This document shows, piece by piece, positions 8,188 to 15,167 of a DNA stretch of 64,000 bases. The position numbers were made by a program, and so were the translations under genes. Source of the stretch: DUQW01 sp050953805 (GTDB lineage: Bacteria; Bacillota_I; Bacilli_A; Acholeplasmatales; Acholeplasmataceae). Numbering within the stretch: the first letter of the stretch is position 1; each line of letters begins with the position of its first letter. Location of the stretch: the NCBI GenBank assembly GCA_050953805.1, contig JBMNNE010000002.1:124001-188000 (forward strand). The letters are read 5' to 3'. The notes under the pieces were generated by a model. That model worked only from the letters and a program-made list of their open reading frames with translations. It was not told where the DNA came from and did no database searches.

Positions 8188-10602
8188 TTACTCCCATTTG
8201 ATATCTCTCAAGTAATCTAAAATAGTTTCTTTAACTCCATCATCAACTTTAATATTACCATTAGAGTCAACTCTAAATAATTCGTTAGGTCGCTCTTGAA
8301 CTCCCCTCTTGGTTCTTTTATAACCTATTTCTTCAACTTCAGCCATGAAAATATCATAATTCAAATTCTTCGCAACTTCTCCGAACACCCACCACGAATT
8401 TACATGTCCCAACATTTCTATCGTATCTTTATCATATTTACATAATTCCTCAAGTTCTTCCCTATATTTGATTATTAACTCATTTTTTGAAAGGGGTTCG
8501 TCTTTTTCATTATAATAATTCTTAAGCATTCTTATTAAGCTTTCCTTTTCTTGTTTTTCACTCAGGCCTTTAATCGATGGAAGTTTATGCTTTTCAGCTT
8601 TACCATCAAAAACTTTAATAATATTTTCAACTTTTCTTTTTATTTTAGAATATTCAGCACTACTTTCGGACCAAAGTTTATCCCAAACCAAAACTTCTTC
8701 TTTTGTTTTCTTTTGAGCAAAAAGTATACTTGTTTTAGTTTGAGTAAATGGGGCAAATGTTAATTGTGGTAATGAAACAACAGCTTTCACCTTAAAATAT
8801 TTGTATATAAAAAGTCTAATATATTTATTATCTATTGTATCAAAAACATTTTCGGGTAAAATAATAGCCATACGCCCATTTTCTCTTAATAGTTGATAAT
8901 ATCTTTCTATGAACAAATTTTCGGAACTTTTCTTGTCTCCAAACATAAAACTTTTTTGAACCGACTTTTTTGTTTCATTGTCTAAGTCAACACTAAAAGG
9001 AGGATTCGAAAGCACGATATCAAACTCATTATTGACTCTAATATTTTTATTTTGCATTTTATATGTAGTGTCAATAACACTTTGTCTCAAAACATTTGGT
9101 TCTTGTTCTTTTTCATATTCCGAAAATGGCAAAAGCCCATCTTTTACAAATATATTTGTTGAACCATCCCCATGTAAAATCATATTTACTTTAGAAGCTG
9201 TTCCTAAATTAAAATTTATTTCCGAACCATAAATATAATCTTTCGCCCAACGATTTTCTCGATGATCAGGATAAAACCATTCTGTTTCGACTTTATCTCT
9301 TACGGCTCTAGAGTTTCCTAATTCTTTATTATATTTTCCCCCATCTGCATTCATATATTTCATTGTATAAGTAATAAACTTCATATATTCAATTAAAAAT
9401 GTTCCACTGCCTGCAGAAGGATCAATCATGAACGGAATTACTTCATCTTCTCTTATTCGTTTTATAGCCAATCTATCTAGTTGACTCCCCCATAGCATAA
9501 ATTTAACTATATTAATTGAAGTAAAAAATTGTCCTTTTGTTTGCTTAAAACCATCCCTAATTATTCCCTCAAAAAAATCTCCCAGAATATCTTTTCCATT
9601 TAAACTATTTTTCCCATCAACAAATGACAAATGTTCTAATTGTTGAACTGTATATTTTAATTTTGATAATGAAAATTTTTTGGTATCAATCACAAATGAT
9701 TTTTCTAATTCTTTTTCATCTACAACATTTAATTTTTTTCTTAATGCAGATCTATATAAATTGTTAATCCTATCAAATAGGGCTTCGTTAGTCTCGAATT
9801 CTTCTCCAGTATCTATTTTATAGACTAAAGACTGAAAATCGTATATTTCTCCATCGTCTTTTTCATCTTCATCTTGAATTTTAGCTAGTATTAAGTTGAC
9901 TAATGAAGCAAAAACCTCATTATCATCTGTCCCTCCACCACCCCAAAGAACATTGTGAAGATTTTTTTGTAATGAATCTAAATATTCCGTAGAAAAATTT
10001 GTTCTCAAATCATTTTCTCCACCCTTAATATAAGGTGTCTTTTGAGCTCTACCATAATTTATAGGTAACTGATTGAGATATTGTCTCTCACCTTCCCATT
10101 CACCGAAAGTTTTGGTTTTGTCTTTATCTATAACAATGCAGTCGTCTTCTATTTCGCTCCCAAATTCATCATTAATAGTATATAAGACCAAGTATTTAAC
10201 GCCTTTTTCTTCGTTTTCTTGAGCTGAAAGCTTAAATAATTGGTCTTCAATAACTTGGTCTTTGTTTTTCAAATAATCTTGAGGAGATTTTACTTCTATA
10301 AAAAGAAACGCTTTATCGTTTGAATCTCTAACAATTATATCTATTCTTGAAGTAATTGTTTGTGGTCTTCCGGATGTATATTCCTTTTCGATTTCAATTT
10401 TATTCGATTTATATCCAAGTTCATTTACTAATTTAGTCAATAAAAAAGCACGTACTAATTCTTCGTCACCAGATATAATTTTAATTTCTCTGTGTTGAAT
10501 AATTTCAGAATATTCTATTAAATTGTTATTTAAATCAATATTCTTAACAACCTTAATGGGCTGTCTTTCGATATAATCTTTTATTGCTGATCTATTTAAC
10601 AT
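8188..10602 (-). CDS. Fused restriction nuclease / N6-adenine DNA methylase (type I/IIG-like)
   Basis: The ~804-residue protein joins two activities. Residues ~40-165 form a type I R-like N-terminal nuclease domain with a PD-(D/E)xK core (RIDIIV...FLFIEVKSP; D88, E103, K105 in this numbering). Residues ~325-700 are an N6 methylase with DPSAGSGTF (motif I, about 394) and NPPF (motif IV, about 533). No SF2 helicase motor is present in it or next to it, so this is not a classical HsdR/HsdM pair: it resembles type IIG/IIB single-chain enzymes that use a separate S subunit. A GTG at 10611 would add three residues; GGGTGG before the ATG at 10602 favours the latter. It is the first gene of the six-gene operon. 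Confidence 0.88.
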   Translation of the reverse strand: MLNRSAIKDYIERQPIKVVKNIDLNNNLIEYSEIIQHREIKIISGDEELVRAFLLTKLVNELGYKSNKIEIEKEYTSGRPQTITSRIDIIVRDSNDKAFLFIEVKSPQDYLKNKDQVIEDQLFKLSAQENEEKGVKYLVLYTINDEFGSEIEDDCIVIDKDKTKTFGEWEGERQYLNQLPINYGRAQKTPYIKGGENDLRTNFSTEYLDSLQKNLHNVLWGGGGTDDNEVFASLVNLILAKIQDEDEKDDGEIYDFQSLVYKIDTGEEFETNEALFDRINNLYRSALRKKLNVVDEKELEKSFVIDTKKFSLSKLKYTVQQLEHLSFVDGKNSLNGKDILGDFFEGIIRDGFKQTKGQFFTSINIVKFMLWGSQLDRLAIKRIREDEVIPFMIDPSAGSGTFLIEYMKFITYTMKYMNADGGKYNKELGNSRAVRDKVETEWFYPDHRENRWAKDYIYGSEINFNLGTASKVNMILHGDGSTNIFVKDGLLPFSEYEKEQEPNVLRQSVIDTTYKMQNKNIRVNNEFDIVLSNPPFSVDLDNETKKSVQKSFMFGDKKSSENLFIERYYQLLRENGRMAIILPENVFDTIDNKYIRLFIYKYFKVKAVVSLPQLTFAPFTQTKTSILFAQKKTKEEVLVWDKLWSESSAEYSKIKRKVENIIKVFDGKAEKHKLPSIKGLSEKQEKESLIRMLKNYYNEKDEPLSKNELIIKYREELEELCKYDKDTIEMLGHVNSWWVFGEVAKNLNYDIFMAEVEEIGYKRTKRGVQERPNELFRVDSNGNIKVDDGVKETILDYLRDIKWE

Positions 10603-10611
10603 ATTTTCCAC

Positions 10612-10861
10612 CCGCTTATCTTACTTATGTATAATTAATTTTATCATATATTTGATAAAACAACTGTAATTTCCCCGAATTAACTTATTCAAACATTATT
10701 TTTTTATTAAATTTAACTAATTGATACCAAAAGCATTTATTCTGATTTGAGTTCGAACTCGTGTTTTATATAAGGTTCAAACTCGTGTTCTATAATAATA
10801 TAGTTTGTACAGCCTAAATAAAAAAGTCTGTTTTGAGTTATAATTTAAACTCTCAACAAAC
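10612..10861. other. Operon-leader intergenic region with dyad and tandem repeat
   Basis: There is no gene here. A perfect 8-bp inverted repeat (TTTTATCA / TGATAAAA, 10639-10646 and 10653-10660) sits just upstream of the restriction operon and overlaps its likely -10 region. Two tandem copies of a 24-base unit (GTTCGAACTCGTGTTTTATA and its variant) lie at 10751-10774 and 10775-10798. A second long stem-loop pointing leftward (about 10820-10865) could act as a backup terminator for the tRNAs. Confidence 0.5.
10751..10798. repeat. Two tandem 24-base units
   Basis: The units at 10751-10774 and 10775-10798 share GTTC-AACTCGTGTT-TAT-A and differ at only a few positions. They lie in the gap between the tRNA terminators and the restriction operon. 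No known repeat class is recognised, and the array is too short for a CRISPR call. Confidence 0.6.
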
Positions 10862-10896
10862 TTTTATAAAAATAAAATGGCTTTATTAAGCCATTT
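10862..10896 (-). terminator. Terminator after tRNA-Gln
   Basis: A perfect 9-bp stem (AAATGGCTT / AAGCCATTT, 10875-10896) with a 4-base loop is followed on the minus strand by a TTTTATTTTT run. It lies 35 bases beyond the tRNA-Gln 3' end. Confidence 0.8.
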
Positions 10897-10930
10897 GTTT
10901 GATTGTATTTCTACTAATTAAATACTTTTA

Positions 10931-11005
10931 TGGCAGGCCCGGCTGGATTCGAACCAACGAGTGTCAGAGTCAAAGTCTGATGCCTTACCGCTTGGCTACG
11001 GGCCT
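10931..11005 (-). tRNA. tRNA-Gln (anticodon TTG)
   Basis: On the minus strand a cloverleaf runs from 11005 to 10931. The 7-bp acceptor AGGCCCG pairs with CGGGCCT, the anticodon loop is CTTTGAC with anticodon TTG, the T-loop is GGTTCGAATCC, and CCA is encoded. It reads CAA/CAG codons. Its cognate GlnRS gene is also in this window (51991-53625). Confidence 0.95.
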
Positions 11006-11013
11006 ATATTTGG

Positions 11014-11090
11014 TGGGGCGGCTGACCGGATTCGAACCGGCGAATGTCGGGACCACAACCCGATGCGTTGACCCCTTCGCCACAACCGCC
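11014..11090 (-). tRNA. tRNA-His (anticodon GTG)
   Basis: A minus-strand cloverleaf with acceptor GCGGTTG/CAGCCGC, the extra G-1 facing C73 that marks tRNA-His, an anticodon stem TCGGG/CCCGA around TTGTGGT (anticodon GTG), and encoded CCA. The bases CCA are repeated directly after the 3' end. It is 8 bases upstream of tRNA-Gln and shares its transcript. Confidence 0.95.
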
Positions 11091-11273
11091 ATATAATCAT
11101 GCAATATTTATTATACAATACTTTGATAATTTGTCCAAATGAAATAATTATATGACAACACATATGGTGTTTATATTAGATTATATTAATATTTATTGAA
11201 ATTGGTGTATCTTTTAATTTGAATAATAGAGTCACAATTTGATATTATTATATAGACTGAGGTGAAATAGATT

Positions 11274-12365
11274 ATGAATACACAAAATCAACAAAATAAT
11301 CCCAGAAAAGGGGGATTTGTTAAATATATTGGCTATATCTTGTTTGCGATTGCCGGAATTATGTTAATCGGGATGTTTAGCAGTACTGCTAAACTATCAC
11401 GATATACTAAACTTTATGAAAAAGAAGTTTATCCACTTTATCAATCATACGATCAAAATAATGAATATTTTGATGGCTATGTTATGGCCTTTAATGGATT
11501 TTATGATCAAAATCCAATTTATACTTATAAACAAAATGATCGTGAAGCTTCTCCTTTAGAGTTTACACTAAATATTTATCGTGCTAGATTTACTGATGTT
11601 ACTTATAAATTTTATTTCTTTAGACAAGAAAAAATTAATAATGGTTTTATTATTCAATTTAAAGATTTAAAATATAATGGCGAAGACATTATGGAGTTAA
11701 ATCGTGCTTATTATAATACTGAACCGCCAATTCATTTGTTTGGTGTATATCTTCGATATTCAACCAAACCAAATGTTGATTTAAATCGCACTAATCCATA
11801 TAATTATCAATTAGATCCAAGATTACCTTTTGTTGTTTCTAATGATATTTTAGATTTAGGAGACGGCACTTTTACTGAACTTCTTGAAATTAGAGTTGAT
11901 CATATTCCATATGATGCTGAAAAAAATGCTGATTTGAATAATAAAGAAACTTTATTTGTTTTAAACTCTGATGGTCTTAAAACTCACGGTGATAATCCGT
12001 TATATGTTCACGATTTATCAGTATCAAGAGATAAATATACTTTTAGTACAAACGAAATTGCTGGTGATTTACCAACTAATGCTGAGGTTCAAACATTAAA
12101 CTTATCTTATCAAAAATTAGATTTATCGCCTTATAACGGTACCGTTATTGGTTCTACTATTGTAATAGTATTAATCGTATTATTAGCAGCTTACTTTATG
12201 TTCTTTAATAGAATCGTTATGACTAAAATTCAACAAAAACGAACAACCAAAAGAATTGCTGCCCAACAAGCTAGTTCGATTGTTTCTCAAACTACCATAG
12301 AAGCCGACTTTACTGAAAGTGAACCGGTTACTGAAGTTGAGGATGAAACTAAACATATCAACTAA
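11274..12365 (+). CDS. Hypothetical protein with two transmembrane helices
   Basis: The 363-residue protein has a TM helix near residues 14-36 and a second near 288-312, with a ~250-residue loop between them rich in aromatic and polar residues that is probably extracellular, and a charged cytoplasmic tail ending in an acidic stretch. I recognise no domain. The ATG at 11274 follows GAGGTGA. It stands alone between divergent tRNA-His and the co-directional tRNA-Trp. A surface-exposed structural or sensory role is possible, but nothing in the sequence shows a function. Confidence 0.7.
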   Translation: MNTQNQQNNPRKGGFVKYIGYILFAIAGIMLIGMFSSTAKLSRYTKLYEKEVYPLYQSYDQNNEYFDGYVMAFNGFYDQNPIYTYKQNDREASPLEFTLNIYRARFTDVTYKFYFFRQEKINNGFIIQFKDLKYNGEDIMELNRAYYNTEPPIHLFGVYLRYSTKPNVDLNRTNPYNYQLDPRLPFVVSNDILDLGDGTFTELLEIRVDHIPYDAEKNADLNNKETLFVLNSDGLKTHGDNPLYVHDLSVSRDKYTFSTNEIAGDLPTNAEVQTLNLSYQKLDLSPYNGTVIGSTIVIVLIVLLAAYFMFFNRIVMTKIQQKRTTKRIAAQQASSIVSQTTIEADFTESEPVTEVEDETKHIN

Positions 12366-12399
12366 ATCACTTTAAATTTCACTTTAAGTCAACTTATGA

Positions 12400-12405
12400 T
12401 ATAAT
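12400..12405 (+). promoter_or_regulatory. -10 box of tRNA-Trp promoter
   Basis: A perfect TATAAT lies 10 bases before the tRNA-Trp 5' end. No good -35 match is seen at the expected distance. Confidence 0.6.
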
Positions 12406-12415
12406 TAATTGTGCT

Positions 12416-12490
12416 AGGGGTATGGTGTCAACGGCAGCACGCGGGTCTCCAAAACCTTAAGTGAGGGTTCGAATCCTTCTACCCCTGCCA
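12416..12490 (+). tRNA. tRNA-Trp (anticodon CCA)
   Basis: Acceptor AGGGGTA pairs with TACCCCT, the anticodon loop CTCCAAA gives CCA, the T-arm has GGTTCGAATCC, and CCA is encoded. One base pair at the top of the anticodon stem is mismatched. A CCA-only Trp tRNA agrees with UGA being a stop in this genome, unlike in Mycoplasma and Spiroplasma. Confidence 0.93.
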
Positions 12491-12508
12491 TTTAAATATT
12501 TGATTAGT

Positions 12509-12533
12509 AAATAGCTCGTTGAGCTATTTTTTT
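12509..12533 (+). terminator. Terminator after tRNA-Trp
   Basis: A perfect 9-bp stem (AAATAGCTC / GAGCTATTT) with loop GTT runs into a T-tract. Confidence 0.9.
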
Positions 12534-12587
12534 ATAAATAGATGTTTAGAAATCTAGTAAAAGGGAAACATTATAATATAGGTAATT

Positions 12588-12715
12588 AATAAATCTGAAA
12601 AACACGGAATAAAACTCTTGAAAAACACGGAATTGCAGTTTAATTTATAAGCAATATTTATTTCAGTTGTCCTAAAAATGTGGACGACTGAATTCATGCC
12701 CAATTAGATATTTTA
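12588..12715 (+). repeat. Left copy of a ~125-base degenerate direct repeat
   Basis: This copy aligns over its whole length with 14875-14994 at roughly three-quarters identity by eye, in the same orientation. It contains a 23-base internal direct repeat (TGAAAAACACGGAAT twice) and a hairpin CAGTTGTCC / GGACGACTG. The pair brackets the DUF4143 ATPase gene and an IS remnant. It could be an end of a mobile element or a non-coding repeat family. Confidence 0.7.
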
Positions 12716-12802
12716 AAAATAAAGAAGCTAGTGTGAAATCGGGTTACAACAATATAAAAATTTAAAAAATTGAAAGTGATATTCATTTTAAACGCAAAAC
12801 AA

Positions 12803-12838
12803 TGTCAAAAATAACAAACATGTTGACTATTTTTGACA
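12803..12838 (+). promoter_or_regulatory. 11-bp inverted repeat overlapping the ATPase promoter
   Basis: TGTCAAAAATA (12803-12813) and TATTTTTGACA (12828-12838) are perfect inverted arms with a 14-base spacer that contains most of the -35 box. This placement suits a repressor operator. The binding protein is unknown. Confidence 0.55.
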
Positions 12839-12851
12839 ATAATGTTAAAAT
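12823..12851 (+). promoter_or_regulatory. Promoter of the DUF4143 ATPase gene
   Basis: TTGACT (12823-12828) and TAAAAT (12846-12851) are separated by exactly 17 bases, a near-consensus sigma-A promoter. This places the transcript start near 12858 and supports translation from 12901 rather than from any ATG inside the promoter. Confidence 0.75.
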
Positions 12852-12900
12852 ACACATGAAAAATCGTCAACATTATGACTTGATTTTAGGAGTTGGTAAA

Positions 12901-14202
12901 ATGATAAAAAGAGATTTCTACATTAATAAGTTAATAAATAGTAAAGGCAATGGAAAAGTTAAAGTGATAACTGGTTTACGAAGATGTGGTAAATCTTATC
13001 TATTATTTAAACTATATAAGGAATATTTGTTAAGTCAAGGTATAAGTGAAGACCAAATTATTGCCTATAGTTTGGAAGGGTATGAGAATATACATCTAAG
13101 AAATATAAATGTTTTATACGCGAGCATAAAATCGAGAATAAAAGATGATAGTAAAAAATATTATCTTTTCATTGATGAGATTCAAAATGTTCATCCAGTG
13201 CAAAACCCTTATGTTGAATCTAAAGATATAATAACTTTTGTTGACCTTATGTTAGAGTTTGTAAAATTAGATAATTTAGATATCTATATTACTGGATCGA
13301 ACTCTAAAATGTTATCTAAAGATATATTAACCCAATTTAGAGGTAGAACCCATCAAATAAGATTACTTCCACTATCTTTTAGTGAACTATATAAACATTT
13401 TGGAAACACTCCAGATTTATTAGATAGTTATTTTATGTATGGTGGTATGCCAGAAATATATACTAAGTTTCATAATGAAGAAGCTAAAAGAGACTATCTT
13501 AAATACCTTTTTGAGGAAACTTATATAAAAGATGTTTTAGAAAGAAACAATATTCAAAATGATAAATTTGTATTAGGAACACTTCTCGATTTTATATCAT
13601 CTAGCGTTGGGTCTTTAATTAGTCCTTTTAAAATTTCTAATAGGTTTTTGTCTGAGCAAAATATAAAAATATCTAGTGCTACAGTCGATAGATATTTAGA
13701 ATATTTTGATGATGCATTCGTATTATCAAAAGCTAATAGATACGATGTAAGTGGAGCAAGGTATTATCAAACCAATAATAAGTACTATTACAATGATGTA
13801 GGATTAAGAAACGCTAGACTTAATTTTTTTCTAAAAGATCAAGGGCATATTATGGAAAACATAATATATATAGACTTAATAAAAAGAGGATATAAAGTAG
13901 ATGTTGGAATAGTGCGTGATAATTACAGGGTTGACGGAAAACTAACACAAAAACAGTTGGAAGTTGATTTTATGGTAACAGGTGCAAATGAACGATACTA
14001 TATACAATCTGTTCTAACTTTAGATGATCTAAAAACAATAGAAAGAGAAACAAGACCATTAAATAAAATAAAAGATAACTTTATTAAAATCATAGTTATC
14101 AAAAACTATACCGGTTCATTTTATGATAAGGATGGAATTTTTTATATTAATTTAAAAGATTTTCTATTAAATGAAAATTTAGCTGAAATAACTAAAAGAT
14201 AG
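12901..14202 (+). CDS. AAA ATPase with DUF4143 domain
   Basis: The 433-residue protein starts with an AAA_14-type ATPase: Walker A GLRRCGKSYLL near residues 23-33, Walker B YYLFIDEIQN near 88, and sensor-1 ITGSNSKML, followed by LLPLSFSELY. The DUF4143 half (from about 280) is a restriction-nuclease-like fold found in this family. These proteins are numerous and patchy in bacteria, and their function is not settled. A longer frame opens at 12802 but runs through the promoter; the ATG at 12901 has TTTAGGAG eight bases ahead. The gene lies between two direct repeats and near an IS remnant, so recent acquisition is likely. Confidence 0.88.
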   Translation: MIKRDFYINKLINSKGNGKVKVITGLRRCGKSYLLFKLYKEYLLSQGISEDQIIAYSLEGYENIHLRNINVLYASIKSRIKDDSKKYYLFIDEIQNVHPVQNPYVESKDIITFVDLMLEFVKLDNLDIYITGSNSKMLSKDILTQFRGRTHQIRLLPLSFSELYKHFGNTPDLLDSYFMYGGMPEIYTKFHNEEAKRDYLKYLFEETYIKDVLERNNIQNDKFVLGTLLDFISSSVGSLISPFKISNRFLSEQNIKISSATVDRYLEYFDDAFVLSKANRYDVSGARYYQTNNKYYYNDVGLRNARLNFFLKDQGHIMENIIYIDLIKRGYKVDVGIVRDNYRVDGKLTQKQLEVDFMVTGANERYYIQSVLTLDDLKTIERETRPLNKIKDNFIKIIVIKNYTGSFYDKDGIFYINLKDFLLNENLAEITKR

Positions 14203-14265
14203 TAATCATTACAATGATTCAATCAAATTAGAAATAGATTTAATTGTTGAATTGAAAGATAGTTC

Positions 14266-14352
14266 ATGAGGGTATTAACTAATACTAAGATAGCATATCA
14301 AAGACCGGAAGACGGTATATATGTTGTCCCTCTTGGTTGTTTGAGGCCATAA
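14266..14352 (+). CDS. Possible small protein (28 residues)
   Basis: A short frame reads MRVLTNTKIAYQRPEDGIYV and ends eight residues later at TAA (14350-14352). Composition looks protein-like (a PEDG turn then a hydrophobic strand), but the ribosome site is weak. It may be the leftover end of a decayed gene. It lies 30 bases before the next small frame. Confidence 0.25.
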   Translation: MRVLTNTKIAYQRPEDGIYVVPLGCLRP

Positions 14353-14382
14353 TTTTTGTAAAAAAAATCAGGAGGAGTTATC

Positions 14383-14583
14383 GTGGTAATAACACAAATT
14401 AAATATAAAGATTTACCGATTGAAATAAGAAATCAAATATCAGACAAAGAAATATTTTATTATTACAAATTAAGCTATAAGATTGATTCATATTTTATAG
14501 CATATGACAATATATTCCATAGTAACAATAAATATTTATTTCCAATTAACGAAACATTTAGCAATATAAAAAATCTCATATAA
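14383..14583 (+). CDS. Hypothetical protein, 66 residues, probably truncated
   Basis: A GTG start is preceded by a strong AGGAGGAG site. The product is rich in Tyr, Ile and Asn and matches nothing I recognise. Its stop lies at the edge of an IS3 OrfA remnant on the other strand (14576-14671), so the original gene may have been cut by that insertion. Confidence 0.45.
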   Translation: MVITQIKYKDLPIEIRNQISDKEIFYYYKLSYKIDSYFIAYDNIFHSNNKYLFPINETFSNIKNLI

Positions 14584-14671
14584 ATACACTTAAAAAATAT
14601 TTCAATAAGCCTTCCTCAATAACCAACTTTACTGCTTGTATTTTAAATTCTCTTGAATATTTTTCCCTCAT
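14576..14671 (-). pseudogene. IS3-family transposase OrfA remnant (N-terminus only)
   Basis: Read leftward from the ATG at 14671, with AAAGAGGTG just upstream, the frame gives MREKYSREFKIQAVKLVIEE then G and a short unrelated tail before TGA. This is the classic start of IS3-family OrfA helix-turn-helix proteins. Homology stops after about 21 residues, so the element is a fragment with only its left end and start. The sequence upstream (to about 14745) probably includes the old IS terminus, but I cannot delimit it. Confidence 0.75.
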
Positions 14672-14874
14672 AAGTAAACACCTCTTTATTTACATACTAT
14701 CATTATTCTCTTATCTTTGTGTCTACTTTATTATATACCATCCATTTTATTATGTCTAAGTACAACAAAAAATTTAAAAAATGACTTTCAAGAATTAAAT
14801 AAATCTGAAAAGTTGAAAGCAAGAGAAAGTTATAAGTTGTTAGGGCAAAGGAAGATATTGTAATGAGGATTCTT

Positions 14875-14994
14875 AATCAATCTGCAAAATAGGTAATAAA
14901 ACTCTTGCAATTTAGGTAATGCGGTTGAATTTATAAATATACCTGTTTCAGTTGTCCTAAAAATGTAGATAACTGAATTCAAATGCGATATTTT
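14875..14994 (+). repeat. Right copy of the ~125-base degenerate direct repeat
   Basis: It aligns with 12588-12715. Shared words include AATAAAACTCTTG and the exact stretch TTTCAGTTGTCCTAAAAATG. The 23-base internal repeat is kept (TGCAAAATAGGTAAT, then TTGCAATTTAGGTAAT), although its sequence differs from the left copy. Confidence 0.7.
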
Positions 14995-15167
14995 TAGTGG
15001 CTTTTGTGAAATTTTTCTGAAAATTTCATAAATTCAAACGTTTTTTAAAATTTTAATTTTATGTTGTTTTTAGATATTATTTATAATATAGTATGTGTAA
15101 GCAAATATAAAAACTATAAATGGAGGGCAGATAAGGGCAATTATTGTATAAAAAGGAGGTTTTTATT

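Noticed and set aside
10751..10798. CRISPR array
   Set aside because: There are only two adjacent 24-base units with no spacers, and no cas genes anywhere in the window.
10899..11096. A 65-codon plus-strand frame across the two tRNAs (GRPGWIRTNECQ and RLTGFEPANVG words)
   Set aside because: These are the well-known spurious translations of tRNA genes and appear in databases as false proteins.
12802..12900. N-terminal extension of the DUF4143 ATPase from an ATG at 12802
   Set aside because: The stretch contains a near-consensus promoter and dyad; the ATG at 12901 has a proper TTTAGGAG site and begins the family homology.
12416..15000. Classical tRNA-integrated island with att repeats
   Set aside because: I searched by eye for the 3' end of tRNA-Trp downstream of the ATPase unit and found no copy, and there is no integrase gene.
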